Source of the DNA: Proteobacteria bacterium UBA964
GTDB lineage: Bacteria > Pseudomonadota > Gammaproteobacteria > Steroidobacterales > Steroidobacteraceae
Length of the DNA stretch: 18,764 nucleotides
Assembly (NCBI GenBank): GCA_002292945.1
Contig: DBCG01000128.1
Coordinates: forward strand, 1 to 18,764
Reading direction: 5' to 3'
Below, one piece after another: positions 7,594-15,502 of this stretch (positions are counted from its first letter, which is position 1; every line of letters begins with the position of its first letter). Both the position numbers and the translations under genes were made by a program. The notes under the pieces were generated by a model that searched no databases, had not been told where the DNA came from, and saw only the letters and a program-made list of their open reading frames with translations.

Positions 7594-8912
7594 TGCGCGA
7601 GGGTATGTGGATGAGGCTGGCCCGGCGATCGGTGCAGTCGCTGTTGCTCTGCTTGCCGATGGCGGCGTTCGCCGCCGATGTCCCGAAGGACGCCAAGCAT
7701 GAAGGGGCGGCGTCGTGCGCCTCCTCGCTTTGTCACGGCTCGTCTCGGCCGCTCGATGCGCACGGCGTGCTGCAGAACGAGTATGTCACCTGGTCGCAGT
7801 TCGATCCGCACTCGAGCGCCTACCGTGTGCTGCTGAATGCGCGTAGCCGTCAGATGGCGGCGCGTCTCCGTATCGGTCCTGCCGAGAAGGCGCCGCAGTG
7901 CCTCGCCTGCCACGCCGAGGTGGTACCGGCCGCGCAGCGCAGCCCGCGGCATCAGGTGTCCGACGGCGTTGCCTGCGAGTCCTGCCACGGTCCATCGAGC
8001 AAGTGGCTGCCGACGCATCATCAGTCGCCGGCCGTGACGCATGCCGATAACCTCGCGCGCGGCTTGGCGGCGCTCGAGCGTCCGGCGGTACGAGCCGAGA
8101 CCTGCACCGCCTGCCATGTCGGTGACGCGACGCGCTACGCCAGCCACGCGATGATGGCGGCCGGTCATCCGCGGCTGGTGTTCGATCTCGAAACCTATGG
8201 CGAGCTGTGGCGCACCAGCGGCGGGCGGCAGCACTACCGCAGAGCGCCGGGCAATGGAGCGGACGCACCCGAGATCTGGATCGCCGGTCTCGTCACGGCG
8301 ACCCAGCGCCAGCTCGATCTCATCAGCCAGCAGGCGGCTCGAGGCGGCATGGCCGACTTCGGCGTGTACGCCTGTCATTCCTGCCACCGAGACCTGCGCG
8401 TCGCGGCGTTCGGCGGCGATACGCCGGTCGCGGATCCGTTGGCCGGTGCGCCCGGCGAACTGCGTCTTCAGGACGGGAACGCACGGTTGTTGATCGTGGT
8501 CGCGCAGTCGCTCGGTGTCGCGACCCGGGATTTCACCAACGCGTGGACCCGCGCGCAGTCAGCCTTGAACCGCGAGCCGGCCCGGGCCGCTGCTGCGGTG
8601 GCGGGCGCGCGCGCCGCACTCGTCCGGCTCCACGCTGCGCTCGGGCTGCAGCGTTGGCAGACCGCCGAGAAGCAGCGCGTGTTCGACGGCTTGGTACGCG
8701 CCGCCCGCAGCGATCTGTTCCCTGATCCGGCGGCCGCCGAACAGGCGGCGATGGGTCTCGTGATGCTGCTCGCCGAGCTCGACCTCGATCGCGCCCGTAA
8801 GGCGCAGATCGATCAGTTGTTCGCGATGCTTCGGGACGACAATGCGTTCGATCGGGCGCGCTTTTCGCGGATCCTGGTGCAGCTCGATCGGAAGACGGTG
8901 CGTCCGCCCTAG
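7590..8912 (+). CDS. Exported pentaheme c-type cytochrome (cytochrome c554-like) with one CX4CH site
   Basis: 440 residues from ATG 7590, whose ATGA overlaps the stop of the decaheme gene. A run of G just upstream (AGGGGGG) is the likely ribosome site. A longer frame from 7518 exists, but its extra 24 residues would precede a good signal peptide (MRLARRSVQSLLLCLPMAAFAA), so I reject it. Heme sites: an unusual CASSLCH (CX4CH) at Cys43, then CLACH 104, CESCH 129, CTACH 172 and CHSCH 262. The opening KHEGAASCASSLCHGS and the CESCHGP motif resemble cytochrome c554-type multiheme proteins. After residue about 280 the chain is heme-free, rich in Ala, Arg and Leu, and likely helical. It probably sits in the periplasm and exchanges electrons with the decaheme protein encoded just upstream. 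The exact partner and direction of electron flow are not visible. Confidence 0.85.
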   Translation: MMREGMWMRLARRSVQSLLLCLPMAAFAADVPKDAKHEGAASCASSLCHGSSRPLDAHGVLQNEYVTWSQFDPHSSAYRVLLNARSRQMAARLRIGPAEKAPQCLACHAEVVPAAQRSPRHQVSDGVACESCHGPSSKWLPTHHQSPAVTHADNLARGLAALERPAVRAETCTACHVGDATRYASHAMMAAGHPRLVFDLETYGELWRTSGGRQHYRRAPGNGADAPEIWIAGLVTATQRQLDLISQQAARGGMADFGVYACHSCHRDLRVAAFGGDTPVADPLAGAPGELRLQDGNARLLIVVAQSLGVATRDFTNAWTRAQSALNREPARAAAAVAGARAALVRLHAALGLQRWQTAEKQRVFDGLVRAARSDLFPDPAAAEQAAMGLVMLLAELDLDRARKAQIDQLFAMLRDDNAFDRARFSRILVQLDRKTVRPP

Positions 8913-9351
8913 CCCGTCTGCTGCACCGTCAGCACGGCGCCGTCGACGCCGGTGACCCGCACGGTGGTGCCTGCAGCGAGCGCGGGGCCGCTCACCTTCC
9001 AGACGCCGTCACCGATGCGCACCTTGCCGACGCCGTTCTCGATCGGCTCGACGAGCTCGAACACCTGACCGACGTACTGCAGACCGCGCTGGTTGAGCAC
9101 GGGCTGCTCGGTGTAGTCGGGGCGGGTGTCCTTGTAGCGGCGGTACACGATCATCGCGGCGAGGCCGAGCACCGCCCACAGCACCCACTGCCACTGCCAG
9201 GGCAGCGGGAGGACGACCATCAAGAGGCCGATGATCGCGGCGGCAGCAGCGAACCAGACCATCACGGCGCCGGGGATCAGGGTCTCGAGCGCGCCGAGTG
9301 CGACCGCGAACACGAGCCACTGCCACCAGGTGAGCGAGGTGAGGAACTCGC

Positions 9352-9355
<4 letters not shown>
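8909..9355 (-). CDS. NfeD-family membrane protein (YbbJ-like), partner of the SPFH protein
   Basis: 148 residues from ATG at 9355, overlapping the stop of the qmcA-type gene by ATGA. A longer frame to 9850 is an artefact reading through the qmcA-type gene. Three hydrophobic segments lie at about residues 10-30, 32-50 and 55-70 (WWQWLVFAVALGALETLIPG, then AVMVWFAAAAAIIGLLMVVL, then WQWVLWAVLGLAAMIVY). A soluble C-terminal half with an RGLQYVGQVFEL...GVGKVRIGDGVWKV pattern matches the OB-fold of short NfeD proteins. NfeD proteins are typically encoded beside SPFH/band-7 proteins and are thought to act with them in membrane microdomain organisation or quality control. The stop codon shares the tetranucleotide CTAG with the converging pentaheme gene. 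Confidence 0.88.
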
Positions 9356-10314
<959 letters not shown>

Positions 10315-10350
10315 CACACACCCCCTGATTGAACGGCAGAGCCCGAACCG

Positions 10351-10365
10351 GTCTTGGACAAAGAC
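10351..10365. repeat. Short inverted repeat in the curA-qmcA gap
   Basis: GTCTT and AAGAC flank a 5-base loop in the 54-base gap between the two - strand genes. The stem is only 5 bp and AT-leaning, and no T-run follows on the - strand, so it is not a convincing terminator. I see no clear promoter for the qmcA-type gene here. Confidence 0.3.
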
Positions 10366-10368
10366 ACC

Positions 10369-11376
10369 TTAGATTAGTTTCACCAACTGTTTGCCGGTGT
10401 TGGCACCAGCGAGCAGGCCGATGAAGGCGCCCGGCGCCGATCCGACGCCTTGGGCGATCGTCTCGCGGTACTTGAGTTTGCCGGCGGCCAGCCAGCCGGC
10501 GAGGTCTTTGACCGCCTCGGGATGGCGGGCGGCGAAGTCGAACACGATGAAGCCCTGCATCTTGATGCGGTTGACCAGCACGCTGCGGAAGTTGCGCAGG
10601 CCGTAGGGTTCGGTGACGTTGTACTGCGAGATCAGGCCGCAGACCGGCAGGCGCGAGAACGGGTTCATGCGGGCGAGCACGGTGTCGAGGATCTCGCCGC
10701 CGACGTTGTCGAAGTAGACATCGACGCCATCCGGGGTCGCGGCCTTGAGGTCCTCGCGCAGGCGGCCCGCTTTGTAGTCGATGCAGGCATCGAAGCCGAG
10801 ATCCTCGACGGCATGGCGGCATTTGTCGGCGCCGCCGGCGATGCCGACCACGCGGCAGCCTTTGATCTTGGCGATCTGGCCGACGATGCTGCCGACCGCG
10901 CCCGCGGCGCCCGAGACGACGACCGTCTCGCCGGGCTTGGGTTCGCCGATGAGGAGCAGGCCGCACCAGGCGGTGACGCCCGGCATGCCGCAGACCGAGA
11001 GCTGCGCCGCGGCGGGGACATCCTTGAGGATCTTGCGCAGGCCCTTGCCGTCGCTGGTGGCGACGGTCTGCCAGCCGAGATCGCCCGCGACCAGATCGCC
11101 GACCGCGAAGCCCGGGTGGCGGGACTCGATGACCTCGCCGACGACTTCGCCGCACATCACGCCGCCGATCTCGACAGGTTTGACATAAGACTTGGCGTCG
11201 CTCATGCGACCGCGCATGTAGGGGTCGAGCGAGAGCCAGTGGCCGCGGATGCGCAGCTGGCCGTCGGCGAGCGGTGCGAGCGGCGCTTCGGCGACGCGGA
11301 AGTCCTCGAGCACGGGCGCTCCGGTCGGGCGGCGGACGAGCAGGACCTGGGTGGTGGTGGTCGGGGAGGCGTTCAT
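10369..11376 (-). CDS. curA: NADPH-dependent medium-chain oxidoreductase, CurA (curcumin reductase) type
   Basis: 335 residues, about the usual length. It belongs to the zinc-independent medium-chain dehydrogenase/reductase superfamily. Landmarks are LSLDPYMRGRMSD (about 48-60), IGGVMCGEVVGEV (70-82) and the cofactor motif SGAAGAVGS (about 145-153) at the start of the Rossmann fold. GCRVVGIAGGADKCRHAVEDLGFD follows in two consecutive stretches, then VYFDNVGGEILD and a C-terminal GAFIGLLAGANTGKQLVKL. The order and wording match E. coli CurA closely, as I recall that protein. Family role: NADPH-dependent reduction of activated alkene double bonds in cytoplasmic detoxification; the physiological substrate here is unknown. 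It starts 9 bases after the mnmG stop, with only a weak purine stretch before ATG, so it is probably co-transcribed with mnmG. Confidence 0.92.
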   Translation of the reverse strand: MNASPTTTTQVLLVRRPTGAPVLEDFRVAEAPLAPLADGQLRIRGHWLSLDPYMRGRMSDAKSYVKPVEIGGVMCGEVVGEVIESRHPGFAVGDLVAGDLGWQTVATSDGKGLRKILKDVPAAAQLSVCGMPGVTAWCGLLLIGEPKPGETVVVSGAAGAVGSIVGQIAKIKGCRVVGIAGGADKCRHAVEDLGFDACIDYKAGRLREDLKAATPDGVDVYFDNVGGEILDTVLARMNPFSRLPVCGLISQYNVTEPYGLRNFRSVLVNRIKMQGFIVFDFAARHPEAVKDLAGWLAAGKLKYRETIAQGVGSAPGAFIGLLAGANTGKQLVKLI

Positions 11377-11385
11377 GGGGGTTTC

Positions 11386-13206
11386 TCAGCCGGTGGCCCG
11401 GCGCTTCAGGTGGATGAACAGTACCGACACGGCGGCCGGGGTGATGCCGGGTAGGCGGGCGGCCTGACCGAGGGTGACGGGGCGGGCGGCCGCGAAGCGT
11501 TGGCGCGCTTCGGTCGACAGGCCGACGACCGCAGTGTAGTCGAGGTCGTCCGGCACCGTCAGTGACTCGTGGGCCTGTTGGCGGGTGATCTCGTCCTGCT
11601 GGCGTTCGATGTAACCGGCGTACTTGGCGCGCACTTCGACCTGCAGGCGCACGGCCTCGGGGAGGCGGTCGTCGAGGGCGGCGAGTTCGGGCAGCGGGTC
11701 TTCGAAGCGCGTCTCGGGTCGACGCAGCAGGTCGAAGGCGCTGACCCCCTGCACGCGCCGCGACTGCAGCCGCGTGACCTCGGCCTCGGTGGCATCGCGC
11801 TTGTGGCAGAAGAACGTCCAGCGTTCGTCATCCACCAGACCGAGTTCGCGCCCGCGCTCGGTCAGGCGCAGGTCGGCGTTGTCCTCCCGGAGCAGCAAGC
11901 GGTACTCGGCACGACTGGTGAACATCCGGTAAGGCTCGGTGACCCCGCGGGTCACGAGGTCATCGACCAGCACGCCGAGGTAGCCCTCGCTGCGGGTCGG
12001 CACCCAGGGGGTCTCGTCCCGCACCTGGCGGGCGGCGTTCAGACCGGCGATCAGACCTTGGGCGCCGGCCTCCTCATACCCGGTCGTGCCGTTGATCTGG
12101 CCGGCGAAGTAGAGGCCGCCGATGGCACGGGTCTCGAGGGTCGGCCGCAGGTCGCGGGGGTCGAAGTAGTCGTACTCGATGGCGTAGCCGGGGCGGGTCA
12201 GGTGCGCCTGCTCGAAGCCGCGGATGCTGCGGACGAACTCGACCTGCACGTCATAGGGCAGGCTGGTCGAGATGCCGTTCGGGTAGACCTCGTGGGTGTC
12301 GAGGCCCTCGGGCTCGACGAAGATCTGGTGGGAGGTCCGGTCGGCGAAGCGTTGGACTTTGTCCTCGACCGACGGGCAGTAGCGGGGGCCCACGCCTTCG
12401 ATCTTGCCGGTGTACATCGGCGAGCGATCGCTGCCCTGACGGATCAGGTCGTGAGTGCGCTCATTAGTGCTTGTAATGAAACAATCAACCTGTTTAGGGT
12501 GTTCTTCGGCTCGCCCGAGGAACGAAAAGACCGGCAAGGGCGTGTCCGAACTCTGAGGCGCCATGACGCTGTAATCAAGTGTCCGACCATCCAAACGAGG
12601 GGGTGTGCCGGTCTTCAGGCGACCCACCCGAAGGGGTAGTTCACGGAGCCGGGCGGCCAGCCGATTGGATGGCGGATCGCCCGCGCGACCCCCCGCATGC
12701 TGCTCGAGGCCGACATGCATCCGACCACCCAAGAAGGTGCCGACGGTGAGCACCACGGCGGGGGCTTCGAACACGATGCCGCTGACCGTCACGACCCCCG
12801 TCACCCGCCCGCCCTCGACGCGCAGGTCGGCGGCCTCTTGCTGGAAGACTGAGAGGTTCGGTTGGTTCTCGATGAGGTGACGGATGGCCTGCCGATACAG
12901 CCGACGGTCGGCCTGGGCTCGGGTCGCGCGGACGGCGGGGCCCTTGCTCGCGTTGAGCATCCGGAACTGGATGCCGGCCCGGTCGACCGCCCGCGCCATC
13001 GCGCCCCCCAGGGCGTCGATCTCGCGTACGAGGTGCCCCTTGCCGATACCGCCGAAGGCCGGGTTGCAGCTCATCTGGCCGAGGGTCTCGATGCTCTGGG
13101 TCAGTAACAAAGTCTTGCGGCCCATGCGGGCGGCCGCCAGGGCGGCCTCGGTGCCGGCATGGCCGCCACCCACCACAATGACCTCAAAGCATGATGCGGA
13201 ACGCAT
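11386..13206 (-). CDS. mnmG: tRNA uridine-5-carboxymethylaminomethyl modification enzyme MnmG (GidA)
   Basis: 606 residues, slightly shorter than E. coli MnmG (about 629). With MnmE it installs the cmnm5 group at the wobble uridine of several tRNAs, using FAD, NADH and methylene-tetrahydrofolate, in the cytoplasm. Seen: the FAD-binding GGGHAGTE at residues 13-20, SCNPAFGGIGKGHLVREID with Cys47, the signature GPRYCPSVEDK (one conservative Val for Ile/Leu), YPNGISTSLPYDVQ, and the second signature AGQINGTTGYEEAGAQG. The C-terminal helical domain ends RLPGITPAAVSVLFIHLKRR. The start fits the usual position of the FAD motif, but no good ribosome site precedes it. Its usual neighbour rsmG is absent: the next gene is a curA-type reductase. 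A stretch around 12450-12600 is AT-richer than the rest of the gene but the reading frame is intact. Confidence 0.97.
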   Translation of the reverse strand: MRSASCFEVIVVGGGHAGTEAALAAARMGRKTLLLTQSIETLGQMSCNPAFGGIGKGHLVREIDALGGAMARAVDRAGIQFRMLNASKGPAVRATRAQADRRLYRQAIRHLIENQPNLSVFQQEAADLRVEGGRVTGVVTVSGIVFEAPAVVLTVGTFLGGRMHVGLEQHAGGRAGDPPSNRLAARLRELPLRVGRLKTGTPPRLDGRTLDYSVMAPQSSDTPLPVFSFLGRAEEHPKQVDCFITSTNERTHDLIRQGSDRSPMYTGKIEGVGPRYCPSVEDKVQRFADRTSHQIFVEPEGLDTHEVYPNGISTSLPYDVQVEFVRSIRGFEQAHLTRPGYAIEYDYFDPRDLRPTLETRAIGGLYFAGQINGTTGYEEAGAQGLIAGLNAARQVRDETPWVPTRSEGYLGVLVDDLVTRGVTEPYRMFTSRAEYRLLLREDNADLRLTERGRELGLVDDERWTFFCHKRDATEAEVTRLQSRRVQGVSAFDLLRRPETRFEDPLPELAALDDRLPEAVRLQVEVRAKYAGYIERQQDEITRQQAHESLTVPDDLDYTAVVGLSTEARQRFAAARPVTLGQAARLPGITPAAVSVLFIHLKRRATG

Positions 13207-13234
13207 AGGATCGTATTGTAGACTCCCGGTCTAA
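13207..13234. promoter_or_regulatory. Divergent mnmG / hydrolase promoter region with a dyad
   Basis: Only 28 bases separate the two divergent start codons. On the - strand TACAAT (13220-13215) looks like a -10 element close to the mnmG ATG, which would give a very short leader. A perfect 5+5 inverted repeat, TAGAC-TCCCG-GTCTA, occupies 13219-13233 and overlaps it. Neither gene has a clear Shine-Dalgarno sequence. The promoter call is tentative. Confidence 0.35.
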
Positions 13235-14773
13235 ATGACGCCCCCGCTTCGGATACCCACGGGTCTCGCCCAGGCCCTCACGCTGGCCGGCGTCCTCGGA
13301 CTGCTCACCGCCTGCAGCCCCGCGCCGAACGCGGCCGCGCCGTCCCAGCCGGCGGACTCCGCCCTCACGTTCACGCCCTGCATGCTCGAGCACCCCTCCG
13401 GACTGTCCGGGGTCAAGGCCGAGTGCGCGACCCTGGAGGTTCCGGAGAACCTGTCCGGACAGGGCCGACGCATCACCCTCTCGATCGCCCGCCACCCCGC
13501 CATCAGTGAGCGCAAGGCGGCCGACCCGTTGTTCGTGCTCGCGGGCGGCCCCGGGATGGGCGCGCAGGAGATGTACACGGCGGCGACGGGAGCCTTCGCC
13601 CGCATCAACCGCGACCGCGACATCATCCTCGTGGATCAGCGCGGCACGGGGCGCTCGACGCCGCTAGCGTGCAAGGTCGACCCGTTGCTGCACAGCCTCG
13701 ACCGTCCGGAGCCGGCCACGGCGATCCGCGACGGGATCATCGACGCCGCGACCCGGGAATGCCTCGACACCCTGCGCGCGAAGCATGATGTGGCGCAGTA
13801 CACCACCAGCGTCGCGGTCCGCGACCTCGAGGCTGTGCGCGAGGCGCTCGGCGCTGCGCAGGTGAATCTCTACGGGGTGTCCTACGGGTCGCGGGTCGCG
13901 CAGCACTACCTGCGGCGCTATCCCGATCGCGTGCGCAGCGTGATCCTCGATGGCGTCGTGCCGCCCGGCCTCGCGCTCGGCCCGGCGATCGCCTTGGACG
14001 CCGAGGCCGCGCTCGGCATGATCCTGCGCCGCTGCGCCGCGCAGCCGGCCTGCCGCAAGGCGTTCGGCAACCCGGCGGACACCTACCAGACACTGCGCGC
14101 CCGCCTCGCCGCCTCGCCGCGTACGCTGCGTTTGGCCGACCCGCGCAGCGGCGAATTGCGCACCGTGGTGTTCGGTCCGTCCCACCTCGCGGGCGTGTTG
14201 CGCCTGTCGAGCTATAGCACGCCGACCGCGGCGCTGCTGCCGCTCGCGATGCACGAGGCGGTCGTGAAGGACAACTACATCCCGCTCGCCAGCACGCTGC
14301 TGATGCAGCTCGACACCGTACCGGACAGCATCGCCGCCGGCATGCACCACAGCGTGGTCTGCGCCGAGGATCTGCCGTTCGTCGGCGAGGTCGACCGCGC
14401 GCGCCTCGCCGCCACCTTCATGGGTGCGGACCTGATCGACCCGCTGCGGCGTATCTGCGCGATCTGGCCGCGCGGTCCGGTCGATGCGGACCTCCGCGAG
14501 CCGCTCAAGAGCGCGGTGCCGGTGTTGCTGCTGTCGGGCAGCGCCGACCCGGTGACGCCGCCCGCCTACGCCGAGACCGCGATGCGTGGCCTCACCGTCG
14601 CGCGCCATGTGGTGCTGCAGGACGAAGGCCACGGCCAGCTCGGCGCGACCTGTATGGACCGTGTGCTGCGGGATTTCATCGCGACACCGGTACCAGGGAA
14701 GCTCGAGCTGAAGTGCCTCGAGAAGCGCAGCGCGTCGCCGTTCTTCACCTCGCTGGCAGGGCCTGCGCCATGA
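13235..14773 (+). CDS. Lipoprotein alpha/beta hydrolase, TAP-like / S33 peptidase family
   Basis: 512 residues. The signal peptide ends in the lipobox L-T-A-C with Cys27, so the protein is probably anchored on the periplasmic side. The alpha/beta hydrolase core shows the oxyanion region FVLAGGPGMGAQEMY, then DIILVDQRGTGRSTPL, the nucleophile elbow GVSYG with Ser216, Asp438 in SGSADPVTPP, and His466 in EGHGQL; these form a complete catalytic triad by family alignment. The C-terminal third matches the TAP-like C-terminal domain of tripeptidyl aminopeptidase and proline iminopeptidase relatives. It likely cleaves short peptides or ester/amide substrates; specificity cannot be read. The ATGA overlap with the ABC ATPase gene indicates co-translation with the transporter. 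The ATG start has no strong ribosome site, but it is the first start with a full signal peptide. Confidence 0.87.
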   Translation: MTPPLRIPTGLAQALTLAGVLGLLTACSPAPNAAAPSQPADSALTFTPCMLEHPSGLSGVKAECATLEVPENLSGQGRRITLSIARHPAISERKAADPLFVLAGGPGMGAQEMYTAATGAFARINRDRDIILVDQRGTGRSTPLACKVDPLLHSLDRPEPATAIRDGIIDAATRECLDTLRAKHDVAQYTTSVAVRDLEAVREALGAAQVNLYGVSYGSRVAQHYLRRYPDRVRSVILDGVVPPGLALGPAIALDAEAALGMILRRCAAQPACRKAFGNPADTYQTLRARLAASPRTLRLADPRSGELRTVVFGPSHLAGVLRLSSYSTPTAALLPLAMHEAVVKDNYIPLASTLLMQLDTVPDSIAAGMHHSVVCAEDLPFVGEVDRARLAATFMGADLIDPLRRICAIWPRGPVDADLREPLKSAVPVLLLSGSADPVTPPAYAETAMRGLTVARHVVLQDEGHGQLGATCMDRVLRDFIATPVPGKLELKCLEKRSASPFFTSLAGPAP

Positions 14774-15501
14774 TGGAAGCCCGCGGCCTCAGCAAGTCCT
14801 TCGGCAAGGTGCAAGCCGTGCGCGAGGTGAGTTTCCTCGCGCGTGATGGACGGATCACCGGGCTGCTCGGCCCGAACGGCGCCGGCAAGAGCACCACGCT
14901 GCGCATGCTCTGCACCGTGCTGCATCCGGACTCCGGCGAGGCGCTGATCGATGGTCATGTGGTCGAACGCGAACCGGTCGCCGCGCGGCGCCTGATCGGC
15001 GTGCTCTCACATGCATCGGGTCTTTATCCGCATCTCACCGGTGCCGAGAACATCGCCTATTTCGGCGAACTGCATGGGCTCAGCCGCGTCGAGAGCCGTC
15101 GCCGCGCCGATGAACTGGTGGCGCTGCTCGAGCTCGCCGACTGTGCGGGTCGCCGCGCCAAAGGTTTCTCACAGGGTCAACGCCTGAAGACCGCGCTGGC
15201 GCGCGCGTTGGTGCATGCGCCGCGCAACCTCGTCCTCGATGAGCCGACGAACGGACTCGATGTGATGGCGGTACGGGGTCTTCGCAGCCTGCTCGACAAA
15301 CTGCGCGACGCCGGTCAATGCATCCTGTTCTCGAGCCATGTGATGCAGGAGGTCGCGATGCTCTGCGACGATGTCGTGGTGATCGCGCACGGAACCGTGG
15401 TCGCGCAGGGCACCCCCGATGGGCTGCGCGAGCGTGCCGGCGAGCCCGGCCTCGAGGATGCGTTCGTGAAGCTGATCGGCTCTGGCGAAGGGCTCGGCTG
15501 A
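14770..15501 (+). CDS. ABC transporter ATP-binding subunit, NatA-like
   Basis: 243 residues from ATG 14770 in the ATGA overlap with the hydrolase stop. The frame extends upstream to 14713, but those 19 residues read inside the hydrolase gene and precede the usual domain start (MEARGLSKSFGKVQAV). Walker A is GPNGAGKST (34-42), the signature is FSQGQ (133-137) rather than LSGGQ, Walker B is NLVLDEP (153-159), and the H-loop His is 190 in SSHVMQEV. The Q-loop region reads GVLSHASGLYPHLT with no obvious Gln, as in some NatA relatives. It would power the adjacent ABC-2 permease in the cytoplasmic membrane. NatA/NatB in Bacillus exports sodium, but the substrate here is not determined. Confidence 0.93.
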   Translation: MMEARGLSKSFGKVQAVREVSFLARDGRITGLLGPNGAGKSTTLRMLCTVLHPDSGEALIDGHVVEREPVAARRLIGVLSHASGLYPHLTGAENIAYFGELHGLSRVESRRRADELVALLELADCAGRRAKGFSQGQRLKTALARALVHAPRNLVLDEPTNGLDVMAVRGLRSLLDKLRDAGQCILFSSHVMQEVAMLCDDVVVIAHGTVVAQGTPDGLRERAGEPGLEDAFVKLIGSGEGLG

Positions 15502-15502
15502 C

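Noticed and set aside
10351..10365. Hairpin between the curA- and qmcA-type genes as a terminator
   Set aside because: The stem is only 5 bp and there is no T-run on the transcribed strand; listed only as a weak repeat.
11569..12639. 356-residue open frame on the + strand inside mnmG
   Set aside because: It is the shadow of a highly conserved MnmG on the other strand and has no domain of its own.
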